Source: Marinobacter sp. LV10R510-11A (GTDB taxonomy: Bacteria; Pseudomonadota; Gammaproteobacteria; Pseudomonadales; Oleiphilaceae). From it: DNA of 64,000 nucleotides. The position numbers and the translations under genes are program-made. The stretch is from positions 3,534,001-3,598,000 of the forward strand of contig NZ_LT907980.1 in the NCBI RefSeq assembly GCF_900215155.1. The letters run 5' to 3'. How positions within the stretch are numbered: the first letter of the stretch is position 1; each line of letters starts with the position of its first letter. Below, in pieces: positions 55,401 to 63,122 of the stretch. The notes under the pieces were generated by a model. The model did not search any database. It worked only from the letters and a program-made list of their open reading frames with translations, and was not told the DNA's origin.

Positions 55401-56212
55401 AAGGACATGGCAACGTGGCAGAGTACTCTCTGGGTGCCGATGACCAGGCCCGCCAGGAACAAATAGCGGCGAAGGTTGCCAGCCTCGGTGATTTGGACGA
55501 AGAGCGCATGTTGTTGCGTTGCCAGAAGATTATACCGTTGCACAGTCGCACCACCATGGCGCCTCAATATGAAGTGCTGATAAGCATGTACGACGATGCC
55601 GGAGTGCTCATCACTGGCCGGGACTTTGTGCGCATGGCAGAGCGGTATGACCGCATGCAGGCTGTCGATCGCTGGGTAGTCGGGCATATGCTGGACTGGT
55701 TGCGAGTGCAGGCACCGGATCCGCGTCACCTAGGCGGCGTGTGTATTAACCTTTCCGGCTATTCACTGAACGACCAGTCGCTGCTTGAGTATATCTACGA
55801 AAAACTGAGCGAAAAGGACGCGCCCATCGAACGACTGTGGTTTGAAATAACCGAAGCCTCGGCGATCAACGACGTACAGGCGGTGGCAGAATTTATCATC
55901 GAGATGAAAGAACTGGGATGTAAATTCTGCCTCGGAAACTTCGGCAGCGGCCCTAGTTCGTTCGAATTCATGCGCTCGCTTCCGGTAGATCTGATCAGGA
56001 TTGATAGTGCGTTCACCAGTCAGCTCAATACCAGTGAAACCGATCGCGCCATGGTGCAATCTATGGTGGATATGGCGCATTACATGGATCGGGAAGTGAT
56101 GGCTGGCCAGGTTGAATCCCGCGACGTTCTGGATACACTCAGACAGTTGGGTGTGGATTACGCTCAGGGTTTTGTGGTCGAGAAGCCCCGGTCTCTTGAC
56201 AGTCTTAAATGA
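52448..56212 (+). CDS. PilZ-DUF1631-GGDEF-EAL protein with degenerate catalytic sites
   Basis: A 1254-aa cytosolic protein. Residues 3-110 are a PilZ-type c-di-GMP-binding domain (RERRSSPRKPI, GIFVRYSG, DGAMGVNFTR). Residues about 130-760 are DUF1631, largely helical with a P/E/K-rich linker near 335-375. A GGDEF-like domain spans about 835-1000, with GNEF in place of GGDEF. An EAL-like domain spans 1015-1250: EAL reads EVL, the DDFG loop reads GNFGSGPSS, the catalytic lysine motif reads IRIDS, and AEGVE reads AGQVES. Both enzyme sites are thus probably dead, and the protein should act as a c-di-GMP receptor or scaffold. It is followed 39 bp later by prkB. Confidence 0.9.
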   Translation: MDPRERRSSPRKPIKLAAQIDLGTGETWPCQIADFCAEGIFVRYSGETSRKLDRAFAAVTSPDLIVRFRGSDGKRRHELTVSIARRIDGAMGVNFTRTNPDAFAAMLQQCGGSSGQDRASLRAPSERVQFVLHQSARAVTQHIEPLMDACFVQMAAALKEAAQRATSDQQANEFMDFSGQVQARQRVIWRQIARSLESPLKPAPKGFPGSELSVVDKGEFEDWLTIRVMVTKADTLYRKELLQLKLRLDNLGIANATGHHNPLGPSLVCESFHAGLNQLKASRDVEKICLKVFEQSVLHHLGPLYKELNNILIRHGVLPDLDLSKYLSEQPLASSKKKPAPDQKPPTKPEPELQQSDRGKSPEEPSESRDKGAGKARAGSEFRSYAQTAQTAFATVRNLLGTLAVSRAARGDTEPAPFPSSAQPMSSGDLQRELQQLQAELDDPASNVIPLRERVVGKVREGGVKKLDEEQQDTLDVVDRFFHSVTESPKLSEYAQERMRQLEVPVLKVVMRDPAFFDDKNSPVRGVMNRLAQLGVKGGRLNPVVQRRIDELIQRIVAEFEQDTGVFEQTVQELDGLIDRQNLAYRRNVERVTAAAEGAQKVAESKTAVIDVLSTKLAGRNIPKAVLSLLDGGWRDLLSLTWIRQGADSQIWQDYLAVVDSLLAFSADRDNPVNLPELLRVIQDGLASISSNHMPSSQIRDELKQFLVRSPENPPEMVEVPPAPPEKDFKQSLSEREQRSLQRWMNRAQKLRTGDWLRDQERPDQPQYIRLVWVARGFSRFVFVNHQGMRVVELELEALARQMRKGIIVPDGQYERPLVDESIDRMVRKVYDQLSWASTHDELTGLLGRREFERMLDQQLARREDERSLLRLDLRKFRLLNDTAGYQAGDDALKRVADLLRSHVGDGMPLARLAGNEFGMLVPAEHADDAARNLIAAVEAAEFVYGERDYRLSASIGVVPELPGLASAERWLRASEEALGDARQKGHGNVAEYSLGADDQARQEQIAAKVASLGDLDEERMLLRCQKIIPLHSRTTMAPQYEVLISMYDDAGVLITGRDFVRMAERYDRMQAVDRWVVGHMLDWLRVQAPDPRHLGGVCINLSGYSLNDQSLLEYIYEKLSEKDAPIERLWFEITEASAINDVQAVAEFIIEMKELGCKFCLGNFGSGPSSFEFMRSLPVDLIRIDSAFTSQLNTSETDRAMVQSMVDMAHYMDREVMAGQVESRDVLDTLRQLGVDYAQGFVVEKPRSLDSLK

Positions 56213-56251
56213 TTTTTTTATTTCTTATCCAACTTCCGGCGCGCTTCAGTT

Positions 56252-57118
56252 ATGTCAAAACGACACCCCATTATTGCCGTTACCGGCTCGTCTGGCGCTG
56301 GCACAAGTACCACCGGACAGATTTTCCGACGTATGTTTGCCAATGAAGAGCTAACCGCGGCCATGGTTAGCGGTGACAGTTTTCACCGCTATAACCGGGA
56401 GCAGATGGCGCGTCTCGCCGCCAAGGGTCAATTTGGTGAGCGTAACCATTTTGCTTTGGCTGCCAACCATGTCGATAAGCTGGAAGCGCTGTTTTATGAC
56501 TACGGCCATACCGGTAACGGCCGGTATCGGCAGTATGTTCACGACGAGGATCGAGCCCTGCAGGCTGAGGGCCATAAGCCGGGTACGTTCACGGCTTGGG
56601 GGGCGCTGCAACCGAACACGGACCTATTGTTTTATGAAGGCCTGCACGGGGCCGTTGTGAGTGAGGCGGTTAATATCGCCCAATATGTGGACTTGCTCAT
56701 TGGTGTGGTGCCCATTGTAAATCTGGAGTGGATCCAAAAAATACATCGAGATACCCACCAGCGTGGTTACAGTCAAGACGCAGTGGTCGCAACGATCATC
56801 AATCGAATGGACGATTATGTTCGCGATATAGTGCCGCAGTTTTCACACACTCATATCAACTTCCAGCGTATCCCTCTGGTAGACACGTCCAACCCGTTTG
56901 TTGTTCGGGATGTGCCCACAGAAGATGAAAGCATGCTGGTGATTCGATTCCGAGATGCCTCCGAGGTAGATTTTTCCTACTTGCTGCAGGCTATACAGAA
57001 CAGCACGCTTTCCCGCCATGACACCCTCGTTATTCCGGGCACAAAAATGGCGCTGGCCATGGATCTAATCGTAAGACCCATGGCGCAGCGCCTGATTGCT
57101 CAGAAATCGTTTGCCTGA
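56252..57118 (+). CDS. Phosphoribulokinase-like protein PrkB
   Basis: A 288-aa P-loop kinase. Walker A reads AVTGSSGAGTSTTGQIF at the N-terminus; the family core includes SGDSFHRYNREQM and GLHGAVVSEAVNIAQYVDLLIGVVP. It is the bacterial PRK homologue (E. coli YhfD/PrkB) found next to yhfA and crp in many gammaproteobacteria. No RuBisCO is seen, so a Calvin cycle role is unlikely; the true substrate is unsettled. Translation starts at ATG 56252 without a strong ribosome-binding site. It is convergent with speD. Confidence 0.88.
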   Translation: MSKRHPIIAVTGSSGAGTSTTGQIFRRMFANEELTAAMVSGDSFHRYNREQMARLAAKGQFGERNHFALAANHVDKLEALFYDYGHTGNGRYRQYVHDEDRALQAEGHKPGTFTAWGALQPNTDLLFYEGLHGAVVSEAVNIAQYVDLLIGVVPIVNLEWIQKIHRDTHQRGYSQDAVVATIINRMDDYVRDIVPQFSHTHINFQRIPLVDTSNPFVVRDVPTEDESMLVIRFRDASEVDFSYLLQAIQNSTLSRHDTLVIPGTKMALAMDLIVRPMAQRLIAQKSFA

Positions 57119-57160
57119 CTTTTCTCTGAGTCATGCCTGGCTGGCATCTTGCCGGGGCCG

Positions 57161-57955
57161 TTATTCCACGTTGCGGGAGTAGAAAATTTCCAGCTTTTCG
57201 CGCTTTAAGCGGTCTTCGATAGACTGAGCTATCTCAGGGTCTAACTCATCGGCATTCACGCCGAATACATGGTTATCCAGGTTGAACGCTTTCACCATCA
57301 TCTTAGTGTGAAAGAGGTTTTCCTGATAAACGTTCACATCGATCATCTGATAGGCGTTCTGCGTATCTTCGGTTAGATAGTTCTGAATCGAATTGATGTC
57401 GTGATCTATGTAATGCTTGGTGCCGTCTACATCGCGGGTAAAGCCACGCACACGGTAATCAACGGTTACCACATCCGAATCGAAGCTGTGGATCAAGTAG
57501 TTCAGCACCTTCAAAGGCGAGATCAAGCCGCAGGTAGACACGTCAATGTCTGCCCGAAAGGTACTGATGCCCTCGTGGGGGTGGCTCTCCGGATAGGTGT
57601 GCACCGTGACATGGCTCTTGTCGAGGTGCGCGACAATGGTGTCGGGAAGCGGGCCGGGGGACTCTTCATTGTTGGGGCCATCGCTGCTGGCCAGTTCATG
57701 CTCGGCGATGAGCATGGTGACCGATGCGCCGTGAGGCTCGTAATCCTGACGAGCGATGTTGAGAACGTTGGCGCCGACAATCTTGACCACGTCGGTCAAT
57801 ATCTGGGTCAGGCGTTCCGCGTTGTACATCTCGTCAATGTAATCAATATAGGCTTCACGCTGCTCTTCAGTCTGCGCGTAGCAGATATCGTAGATATTGA
57901 AGCTCAGGGATTTGGTCAGGTTGTTGAAACCGTGCAACTGGAGTTTTGATTCCAT
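57161..57955 (-). CDS. speD: S-adenosylmethionine decarboxylase proenzyme
   Basis: A 264-aa pyruvoyl enzyme of the E. coli type (class 1b), making decarboxylated SAM for spermidine synthesis. The self-cleavage site is the Ser of [17 protein letters not shown] (about residue 113), after which [19 protein letters not shown] and [16 protein letters not shown] are strongly conserved. GGAGGGG precedes the ATG. It lies between prkB (convergent) and the OsmC gene (same strand), inside the usual prkB-yhfA-crp neighbourhood. No speE is in the window. Confidence 0.96.
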   Translation of the reverse strand: MESKLQLHGFNNLTKSLSFNIYDICYAQTEEQREAYIDYIDEMYNAERLTQILTDVVKIVGANVLNIARQDYEPHGASVTMLIAEHELASSDGPNNEESPGPLPDTIVAHLDKSHVTVHTYPESHPHEGISTFRADIDVSTCGLISPLKVLNYLIHSFDSDVVTVDYRVRGFTRDVDGTKHYIDHDINSIQNYLTEDTQNAYQMIDVNVYQENLFHTKMMVKAFNLDNHVFGVNADELDPEIAQSIEDRLKREKLEIFYSRNVE

Positions 57956-58124
57956 GCTCAGCCCCTCCGGATTATGGAGATGAATAACGGAAGAGCGGCA
58001 ATTGCGCGCTCTGCTTAGGCCGCCACCGACTACTGACTAGGTTGTTTACCTTTTGCGCAGACCGGCGGAGAAAGGGCGGTATTATGCACGCCACGCTCGG
58101 TGATGAATAGTACTGTAAGAAGGC
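57956..58124. other. Spacer between OsmC-family gene and speD
   Basis: 169 bp on the leftward strand that should hold the speD promoter and ribosome-binding site. No ORF, terminator or RNA was recognised. Confidence 0.3.
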
Positions 58125-58547
58125 TTATTCCGCTTCGCGGATTTCGTGGCTGTGGGTGATCTCCACGCCTGCCTTTTCAAGCATGATAGAGGCAGAGCAG
58201 AACTTCTCTGAAGACAGACTCACCGCACGTTTTACCTGGTTTTCTTTCAGGTCCCGGCCGGTTACAACAAAGTGCAGGTAGATCTTGGTGAACACCGACG
58301 GCACGGCATCTGCGCGCTCGGCTTCCAGTTCGGTATGGCAAGCAGTGACGTCTTGCCGACTTTTTTTCAGAATGTTCATTACATCAAAGGATGAACAGCC
58401 TCCCAGGCCCATCAGAAGCATTTCCATGGGGCGGGGGCCGAGATTTTCGCCGCCGTGATCGGGTGGGCCGTCTAGTTGCACGCAGTGCCCAGTGCCGCTG
58501 GTAACTCGGAAGCTGGCGTTGCCTGTCCAGTCGACGGTTGCTTTCAT
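58125..58547 (-). CDS. OsmC-family protein (YhfA-like)
   Basis: A 140-aa protein of the OsmC/Ohr fold. A cysteine lies in LMGLGGCSSFDVMNIL; a second appears in SSEKFCSASIML, the positions of the OsmC peroxidatic and resolving cysteines. YhfA-type proteins beside crp are conserved in gammaproteobacteria, but their substrate is unknown. AGGAGA precedes the start. It is divergent from crp across 280 bp. Confidence 0.9.
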   Translation of the reverse strand: MKATVDWTGNASFRVTSGTGHCVQLDGPPDHGGENLGPRPMEMLLMGLGGCSSFDVMNILKKSRQDVTACHTELEAERADAVPSVFTKIYLHFVVTGRDLKENQVKRAVSLSSEKFCSASIMLEKAGVEITHSHEIREAE

Positions 58548-58827
58548 GAAAGGTGTTCTCCTGTTGCACAGGGGCGGGCATGTGCCGGCCCGGAAATATA
58601 CGGATGGGGCAGAATGCTAGCACACCCTGGGTATACTGACAGGTGACTTAGAGTTGGCAGCACTCATCTCCAGATACATCCTGTATACTGTTTTCAGTTG
58701 CTCGAAGCAGGCCTTCTTGCTATAAGTTGCTCTGTTTTGTAGTAAAAATAAACGAACCCGCAGGGAAAGCTGGGGTGAACAACAAACATCGGAACCCGCC
58801 AGTATTTGAGGAGGCACGACTCGCATT
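58548..58827. other. Divergent spacer between OsmC-family gene and crp
   Basis: 280 bp. Besides the probable crp promoter (58698-58726), no ORF, terminator or CRP-site palindrome was recognised. The left 70 bp precede the OsmC-family gene and should hold its promoter. Confidence 0.35.
58698..58726 (+). promoter_or_regulatory. Probable sigma70 promoter of crp
   Basis: TTGCTC (58698-58703) and TATAAG (58721-58726) are separated by 17 bp. Transcription from about 58733 would give a roughly 95-nt leader before crp. Assignment rests on hexamer match and spacing only. Confidence 0.5.
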
Positions 58828-59469
58828 ATGGCCACTATCGTCAAGCCGGTTGAGCAAAAAACCAAACATCTCGACTATTTTCTTTCGCAGTGTCATCGCC
58901 GCCGGTATCCGGCCAAGAGCACCATTATTTACGCTGGTGACAAAAGCGACTCCCTCTTTTACATCGTCAAGGGTTCCGTCACGGTTATCATCGAGGATGA
59001 TGACGGCCGCGAGATGATTATGACCTACCTCAATGCCGGGGACTTTTTCGGCGAGATGGGGCTGTTTGACAACATGGACTCGCGCAGCGCCTGGGTGAAG
59101 GCTAAAACCGAATGTGAAGTGGCTGAGATCAGCTACTCCAAATTCCGGGAAATCGCCCAGCAGGATCCCCGTATTCTCTACTTTATTGGCGAGCAGATGG
59201 CCTCGCGGTTACGCCAGACCACCCGTAAAGTGGGCGACCTAGCATTTTTGGATGTAACCGGTCGTGTTGCTCGAACCTTGCTGGATTTGTGCAAGGAGCC
59301 CGACGCCATGACACATCCAGATGGCATGCAGATCAAGATCACTCGTCAGGAAATCGGCCGCATTGTGGGCTGTTCTCGCGAGATGGTGGGCCGGGTGCTT
59401 AAAACCCTAGAAGAGCAAGGGCTTGTAATGGTTAAAGGCAAAACCATGGTGGTCTACGGAACTCGCTGA
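58828..59469 (+). CDS. crp: cAMP-activated global regulator CRP/Vfr
   Basis: A 213-aa regulator. The cAMP-binding residues of E. coli CRP are kept in [28 protein letters not shown] and the [10 protein letters not shown] helix. The C-terminal helix-turn-helix reads [20 protein letters not shown]. The protein is close in length to CRP and Vfr. GAGGAGG lies 13 nt before ATG 58828, longer than usual. It probably controls carbon use, motility and virulence-like traits as in related bacteria. modC is convergent downstream. Confidence 0.95.
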   Translation: MATIVKPVEQKTKHLDYFLSQCHRRRYPAKSTIIYAGDKSDSLFYIVKGSVTVIIEDDDGREMIMTYLNAGDFFGEMGLFDNMDSRSAWVKAKTECEVAEISYSKFREIAQQDPRILYFIGEQMASRLRQTTRKVGDLAFLDVTGRVARTLLDLCKEPDAMTHPDGMQIKITRQEIGRIVGCSREMVGRVLKTLEEQGLVMVKGKTMVVYGTR

Positions 59470-59553
59470 GAGCCGATATAACTGCGTCCTGCTCTGGGCA
59501 GCTTGCGAACCTCGGTTGCAGCTTCTTAAGTAAGTAGCCGGGCCGGTTACTAG

Positions 59554-60651
59554 CTAGTCAACAAGGGCGACGGATTTAATCTGCATCCAAACCTTCTGCC
59601 CGGGCTCAATAGCCAAGGTGTGTACCGCTCGTGTGGTAAGGCGTGAGAGAAACGGGGTTTGTCCTGCCAACAAACGCACCATAGAGGTCCCCGGGCTTAC
59701 GTCCGAGGCTACTTCATCAACCGTCGCTGGCAGCAGGTTTTGGATGCTCTGGTCGGTTTGTTGGCTTCGGGCCAGGCTGATATCCCTCGCAAGCACCTGC
59801 AGGCGAATGCGTTGCCCGATTTTCAGGCCTCCATCCGCGCGCAGCCACAGGTGGCCGCCGGCAAAATCAGCGCGGCACAAATGCCACTGTTCATCGCGCT
59901 CCGCGATGGTCGCATCGAGAATCACGCCGGCATCTTTCTCGAAGCCAAAGGGCTGATCCGTGCGCGCCATTATCTGTTGCAGTGGGCCCTCAGCAACCAC
60001 CCGGCCCTTGTCCATCATTACTATGTGATCTGCCAGCCGAGCGACTTCTGCGGTTGAGTGGGAAACATAGAGCATGGGGATGGCGAGAGTGTCCCGCAGA
60101 CCTTCTAGGTAAGGCATGATCTCCTGTTTGCTGGCCTGATCGAGAGCAGATAGGGGCTCATCCATCAGCAACAGCTTGGGGCTGGTCAGCAGGGCACGGG
60201 CAATAGCGACACGCTGGCGTTCTCCCCCTGAGAGTTTCACCGGCATGCGTTCGAGCAGATGAGAGAGACCCAGCCATTCGGTGGCCTGATCAAAGGATAT
60301 CTGGCGCTCATTTTTCGGAATGCGTTTGTACCCGTACATTAGGTTGCGCTTTACCGAAAGGTGGGGGAACAGGCTGGTTTCCTGAAACACATAGGCCAGA
60401 GGCCGCTGGTGAACGGGTCGGCTGCGACTCTCGCCTGCACCCGTACCCTCAGTCTGCCATTCATCCCCGTTAACACGCATGATGCCATCAGCAGCCTGCA
60501 AGCCTGCCATACAACGCAACAGTGTTGTTTTGCCGCAACCTGAGTGCCCGAACAGCGCGGTGAGCCCGCTCCCCGGTAGGTTCAGATCCACATCCAGTGT
60601 AAACGCCCCGAAGTGGCAAGCGAAACGAGCTTGAATTCCTGACGCAGCCAT
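59554..60651 (-). CDS. modC: Molybdate ABC transporter ATP-binding protein
   Basis: A 365-aa ABC ATPase. Walker A is GHSGCGKTTLLR, the signature LSGGERQRVAIARALL, Walker B LLLMDEPLSALD, and the switch His lies in LYVSHSTAEV. A C-terminal molybdate-binding-type MOP/TOBE domain (about 295-360) matches ModC. The start codon overlaps the modB stop by one base (TAATG), so the two are translationally coupled. Confidence 0.95.
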   Translation of the reverse strand: MAASGIQARFACHFGAFTLDVDLNLPGSGLTALFGHSGCGKTTLLRCMAGLQAADGIMRVNGDEWQTEGTGAGESRSRPVHQRPLAYVFQETSLFPHLSVKRNLMYGYKRIPKNERQISFDQATEWLGLSHLLERMPVKLSGGERQRVAIARALLTSPKLLLMDEPLSALDQASKQEIMPYLEGLRDTLAIPMLYVSHSTAEVARLADHIVMMDKGRVVAEGPLQQIMARTDQPFGFEKDAGVILDATIAERDEQWHLCRADFAGGHLWLRADGGLKIGQRIRLQVLARDISLARSQQTDQSIQNLLPATVDEVASDVSPGTSMVRLLAGQTPFLSRLTTRAVHTLAIEPGQKVWMQIKSVALVD

Positions 60652-61328
60652 TATTTTAGCAGTCCCGATTGCATCCGGCCGTTGAGTGAATAGAGCGTTA
60701 CGAGCACCACGAAGGAGAAGGCGACCATACCTGCCGCTAGCCAGTGGGCTTGGGTGTACTCAAGGGATTCTACGTGATCGTAGATGGCCACAGAGAGCAC
60801 CTTGGTTTCACCGGGTATATTGCCGCCAATCATCAGTACAACACCAAACTCGCCGATAGTGTGGGCAAAGGTGAGGACGCCAGCGGTGAGAAATCCCGGC
60901 CGGGCCAGGGGAACCACAATGGAAAAAAAGCGATCCCGGGGCGAGGCTCGGAGCGTGGACGCGACTTCAAGAAGCTGCTGATTGATGGATCCGAAAGCAT
61001 TTTGCAGAGGCTGAACGGTAAACGGCAGCGAATAGATGACGGATGCAATCACCAAGCCCTCGAAGGTGAACGGCAATAAACCCAGCCCCAGCTGTTCGGT
61101 GAGTTGGCCCACCATGCCTTTTGGGCCCATGAGCACCAGAAGATAAAACCCGAGAACCGTGGGCGGCAATACCAAGGGCAGCGCGACTACTGCCGCAATG
61201 GGTTGCCTTACCCAGTGGTTGCTGCGGGCCAGCCACCAAGCGATGGGCGTTCCCACGACCAAGAGCACAGCGGTGGTCACGCCTGCAAGCTTAAGGGTGA
61301 GCCACACAGGCTCCCAGTATATGTCCAT
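60651..61328 (-). CDS. modB: Molybdate ABC transporter permease
   Basis: A 225-aa inner-membrane permease with five or six helices. The ABC-coupling EAA loop is seen as EVASTLRASPRDRFFSIVVPLARPG near residue 121, followed by the GxxxFAHTIGEFGVVLMIGGNIPG region typical of ModB. It is in an operon between modA (19 bp upstream) and modC (1-bp overlap). Confidence 0.95.
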   Translation of the reverse strand: MDIYWEPVWLTLKLAGVTTAVLLVVGTPIAWWLARSNHWVRQPIAAVVALPLVLPPTVLGFYLLVLMGPKGMVGQLTEQLGLGLLPFTFEGLVIASVIYSLPFTVQPLQNAFGSINQQLLEVASTLRASPRDRFFSIVVPLARPGFLTAGVLTFAHTIGEFGVVLMIGGNIPGETKVLSVAIYDHVESLEYTQAHWLAAGMVAFSFVVLVTLYSLNGRMQSGLLK

Positions 61329-61347
61329 GGTATTTGCCGGTTACCGC

Positions 61348-62151
61348 TTAGTGTTCGGTTTCGTAGCCAGATTTTTCAATAATGGCCCTGGCTTTGTCAC
61401 CGCGCAGGAACTCAAGCCACTGGCGAGCTGAATTTTTGTTCTCGCTACGGCTCAAAAGAATAGCCTGTTGGTTGATTGGGGAATAGTAGTTCTGTGGAAT
61501 CATCCAGAGTGAGCCGCCTTTATCATCCCAAGCGCGCACCTGCGAGAGAGCGACAAATCCAGATTGGGCGTTGGTGGTGGCGACAAACTGGAAGGTCTGG
61601 GCAATGGAGTCACCGCGTACCAGGCGATCCTGCAAAGAATCCCAAAGATTCAACTCGGTGAGCACCTCTTGTGCAGCCAAGCCGTAAGGTGCCGTTTTTG
61701 GGTTCGCAATGGCCAGTCGGGCAAAGTCGCCGGACTTTAGCCAGACCTTTGGGTCTTCAAATGTTCCGGGTACCGGGCTCCAGAGAGCAAGCTTGCCGCG
61801 GGCGTAGGTGAACCGAGAGCCCGCCACGCCCTGGCCATTCTCCTCAAGAAGCTCGGGCCGGTGGCTGTCCGCAGCCAGAAACACATCAAATGGCGCGCCA
61901 TTAGCTATTTGCGCGTACAGCTTCCCAGTCGAACCGTAGCTTGCAACAGCTTCCAGCCCGGTGGCTTTACCAAATGCCACAATAAGATCGCGAGTGGTAT
62001 CGGTAAAGTTGGCTGCCACCGCAAGACGAACATCGGCAGCATGGGCGATACTGCTGAATGTCAGTAGCAGACAGAGCCCTAGACCTAGCTTTAAACATAG
62101 CTCTAAATTTGGCCCTGCCAGTTTGTGAGAACGATTTTTGAGCACGGACAT
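61348..62151 (-). CDS. modA: Molybdate ABC transporter substrate-binding protein
   Basis: A 267-aa periplasmic binding protein. A signal peptide with a long basic start (to about residue 38, AHAADV) is followed by the ModA core: LAVAANFTDTTRDLI, ASYGSTGKLYAQIANGAPFDVFLAAD and the C-terminal LSRSENKNSARQWLEFLRG. It captures molybdate or tungstate for ModBC. AAGGA lies 7-8 nt before ATG 62151 and overlaps the ModE-like box. Confidence 0.95.
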   Translation of the reverse strand: MSVLKNRSHKLAGPNLELCLKLGLGLCLLLTFSSIAHAADVRLAVAANFTDTTRDLIVAFGKATGLEAVASYGSTGKLYAQIANGAPFDVFLAADSHRPELLEENGQGVAGSRFTYARGKLALWSPVPGTFEDPKVWLKSGDFARLAIANPKTAPYGLAAQEVLTELNLWDSLQDRLVRGDSIAQTFQFVATTNAQSGFVALSQVRAWDDKGGSLWMIPQNYYSPINQQAILLSRSENKNSARQWLEFLRGDKARAIIEKSGYETEH

Positions 62152-62158
62152 GAGTTTT

Positions 62159-62184
62159 CCTTATATTCTTTGGTATATAACGAT
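62159..62184 (-). promoter_or_regulatory. ModE-like operator of modABC
   Basis: Read on the minus strand: CGTTATAT, 8 bp spacer, ATATAAGG. The first half equals the ModE half-site and the second is a degenerate mirror of it. It lies only 8 bp before the modA start and overlaps the ribosome-binding site. If real, molybdate-bound ModE would repress the operon when molybdate is plentiful. modE is not in the window. Confidence 0.5.
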
Positions 62185-62204
62185 CGCGACACTAGGCGGG
62201 GGTT

Positions 62205-63122
62205 TCAGGCATCAGGTTCTTTCCGTGGGGCAATCAGCGATAACACATGCTCCCGGACTTCTGCGGTATTGCTTTCGTTCAGCATTTCGTGCCGACCACC
62301 TTCGAACAACCTAAGGCTTGTCCCCCTAATGCCGGCGTTGCGGATGGTCTGAATATGTCGGCTAACACCTTTGCCCATTCCTCCAACCGGGTCGTCTGAG
62401 CCAGAAAACAGATGAACAGGGAGATCCTTGCGCCACCTCGAAGGTTCAATGGCAAGCATACCTTGAATGAAATCATGCCACAGCCCTGTGGTGCATTCGA
62501 ACCCGCACAGAGGATCTGATACATACTGGTCTACTTGGGTGGTATCTCGGCTTAACCAGTCGCAGTCGGTTCGGTTGGGTTGAAAAAGGCGGTTGAACTT
62601 ACCGAAGGTCATTTTTGCGATGGTCGGGCTTCGGTGGTGGTTGCTGTATAACCGGCGGATGCCGCTGACCAACGCTCCGGAGGCCCACAGCTGGGGGCGG
62701 TGAATTTGGTTGGTGGCGCTCAGGATCAGACAGTCCAAGGAGCCCGGATGTTGCTGTGCGCAGCCTTGGGCAATGAACGATCCCATGCTGTGCCCGAGCA
62801 GTGCCAGAGGAATACCCGGAAAGCGTTCCCGTGCATCGAACAGCACCCGGTTAAGGTCGTCGATCACTTTCCCCCAGCCATCCACGTCACTGTAATGGCC
62901 CAGCTGGTCAGTCGGGCATGCAGGGCCATGGCCCCGGTGATTAAAGGTAATAACGGCAATACTGCGTTCGGCAAGCCAACGGGCAAAATCAGCATATCGC
63001 CCCGCGTGCTCCGCCATGCCGTGGGCGATAACTAAAGCTGAGTGAGGCGTGTCTGGGCAAAACACCGTACCCGTTATAGCGTGGCTATCCTGGCCGGTCA
63101 GGCTTAGGGGCTGTTCTTGCAT
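62205..63122 (-). CDS. Alpha/beta hydrolase (monoacylglycerol lipase/lysophospholipase type)
   Basis: A 305-aa serine hydrolase. The oxyanion-hole motif HGMAEHAGRY near residue 34 and nucleophile elbow LLGHSMGSFIAQG near residue 110 are typical of the lysophospholipase/monoacylglycerol lipase group. The acid Asp is likely in FSGSDDPVGG, and the His in FEGGRHEMLNE near residue 280. No signal peptide. Its start overlaps the end of the sterol-desaturase-family gene by 38 bp, so the two are coupled and probably act on lipids. Confidence 0.87.
   Translation of the reverse strand: MQEQPLSLTGQDSHAITGTVFCPDTPHSALVIAHGMAEHAGRYADFARWLAERSIAVITFNHRGHGPACPTDQLGHYSDVDGWGKVIDDLNRVLFDARERFPGIPLALLGHSMGSFIAQGCAQQHPGSLDCLILSATNQIHRPQLWASGALVSGIRRLYSNHHRSPTIAKMTFGKFNRLFQPNRTDCDWLSRDTTQVDQYVSDPLCGFECTTGLWHDFIQGMLAIEPSRWRKDLPVHLFSGSDDPVGGMGKGVSRHIQTIRNAGIRGTSLRLFEGGRHEMLNESNTAEVREHVLSLIAPRKEPDA

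Noticed and set aside
58681..58697. CTG...CAG resembling a LexA (SOS) box upstream of crp
   Set aside because: The spacing between CTG and CAG is 11, not 10, and the interior does not match the AT pattern of SOS boxes.
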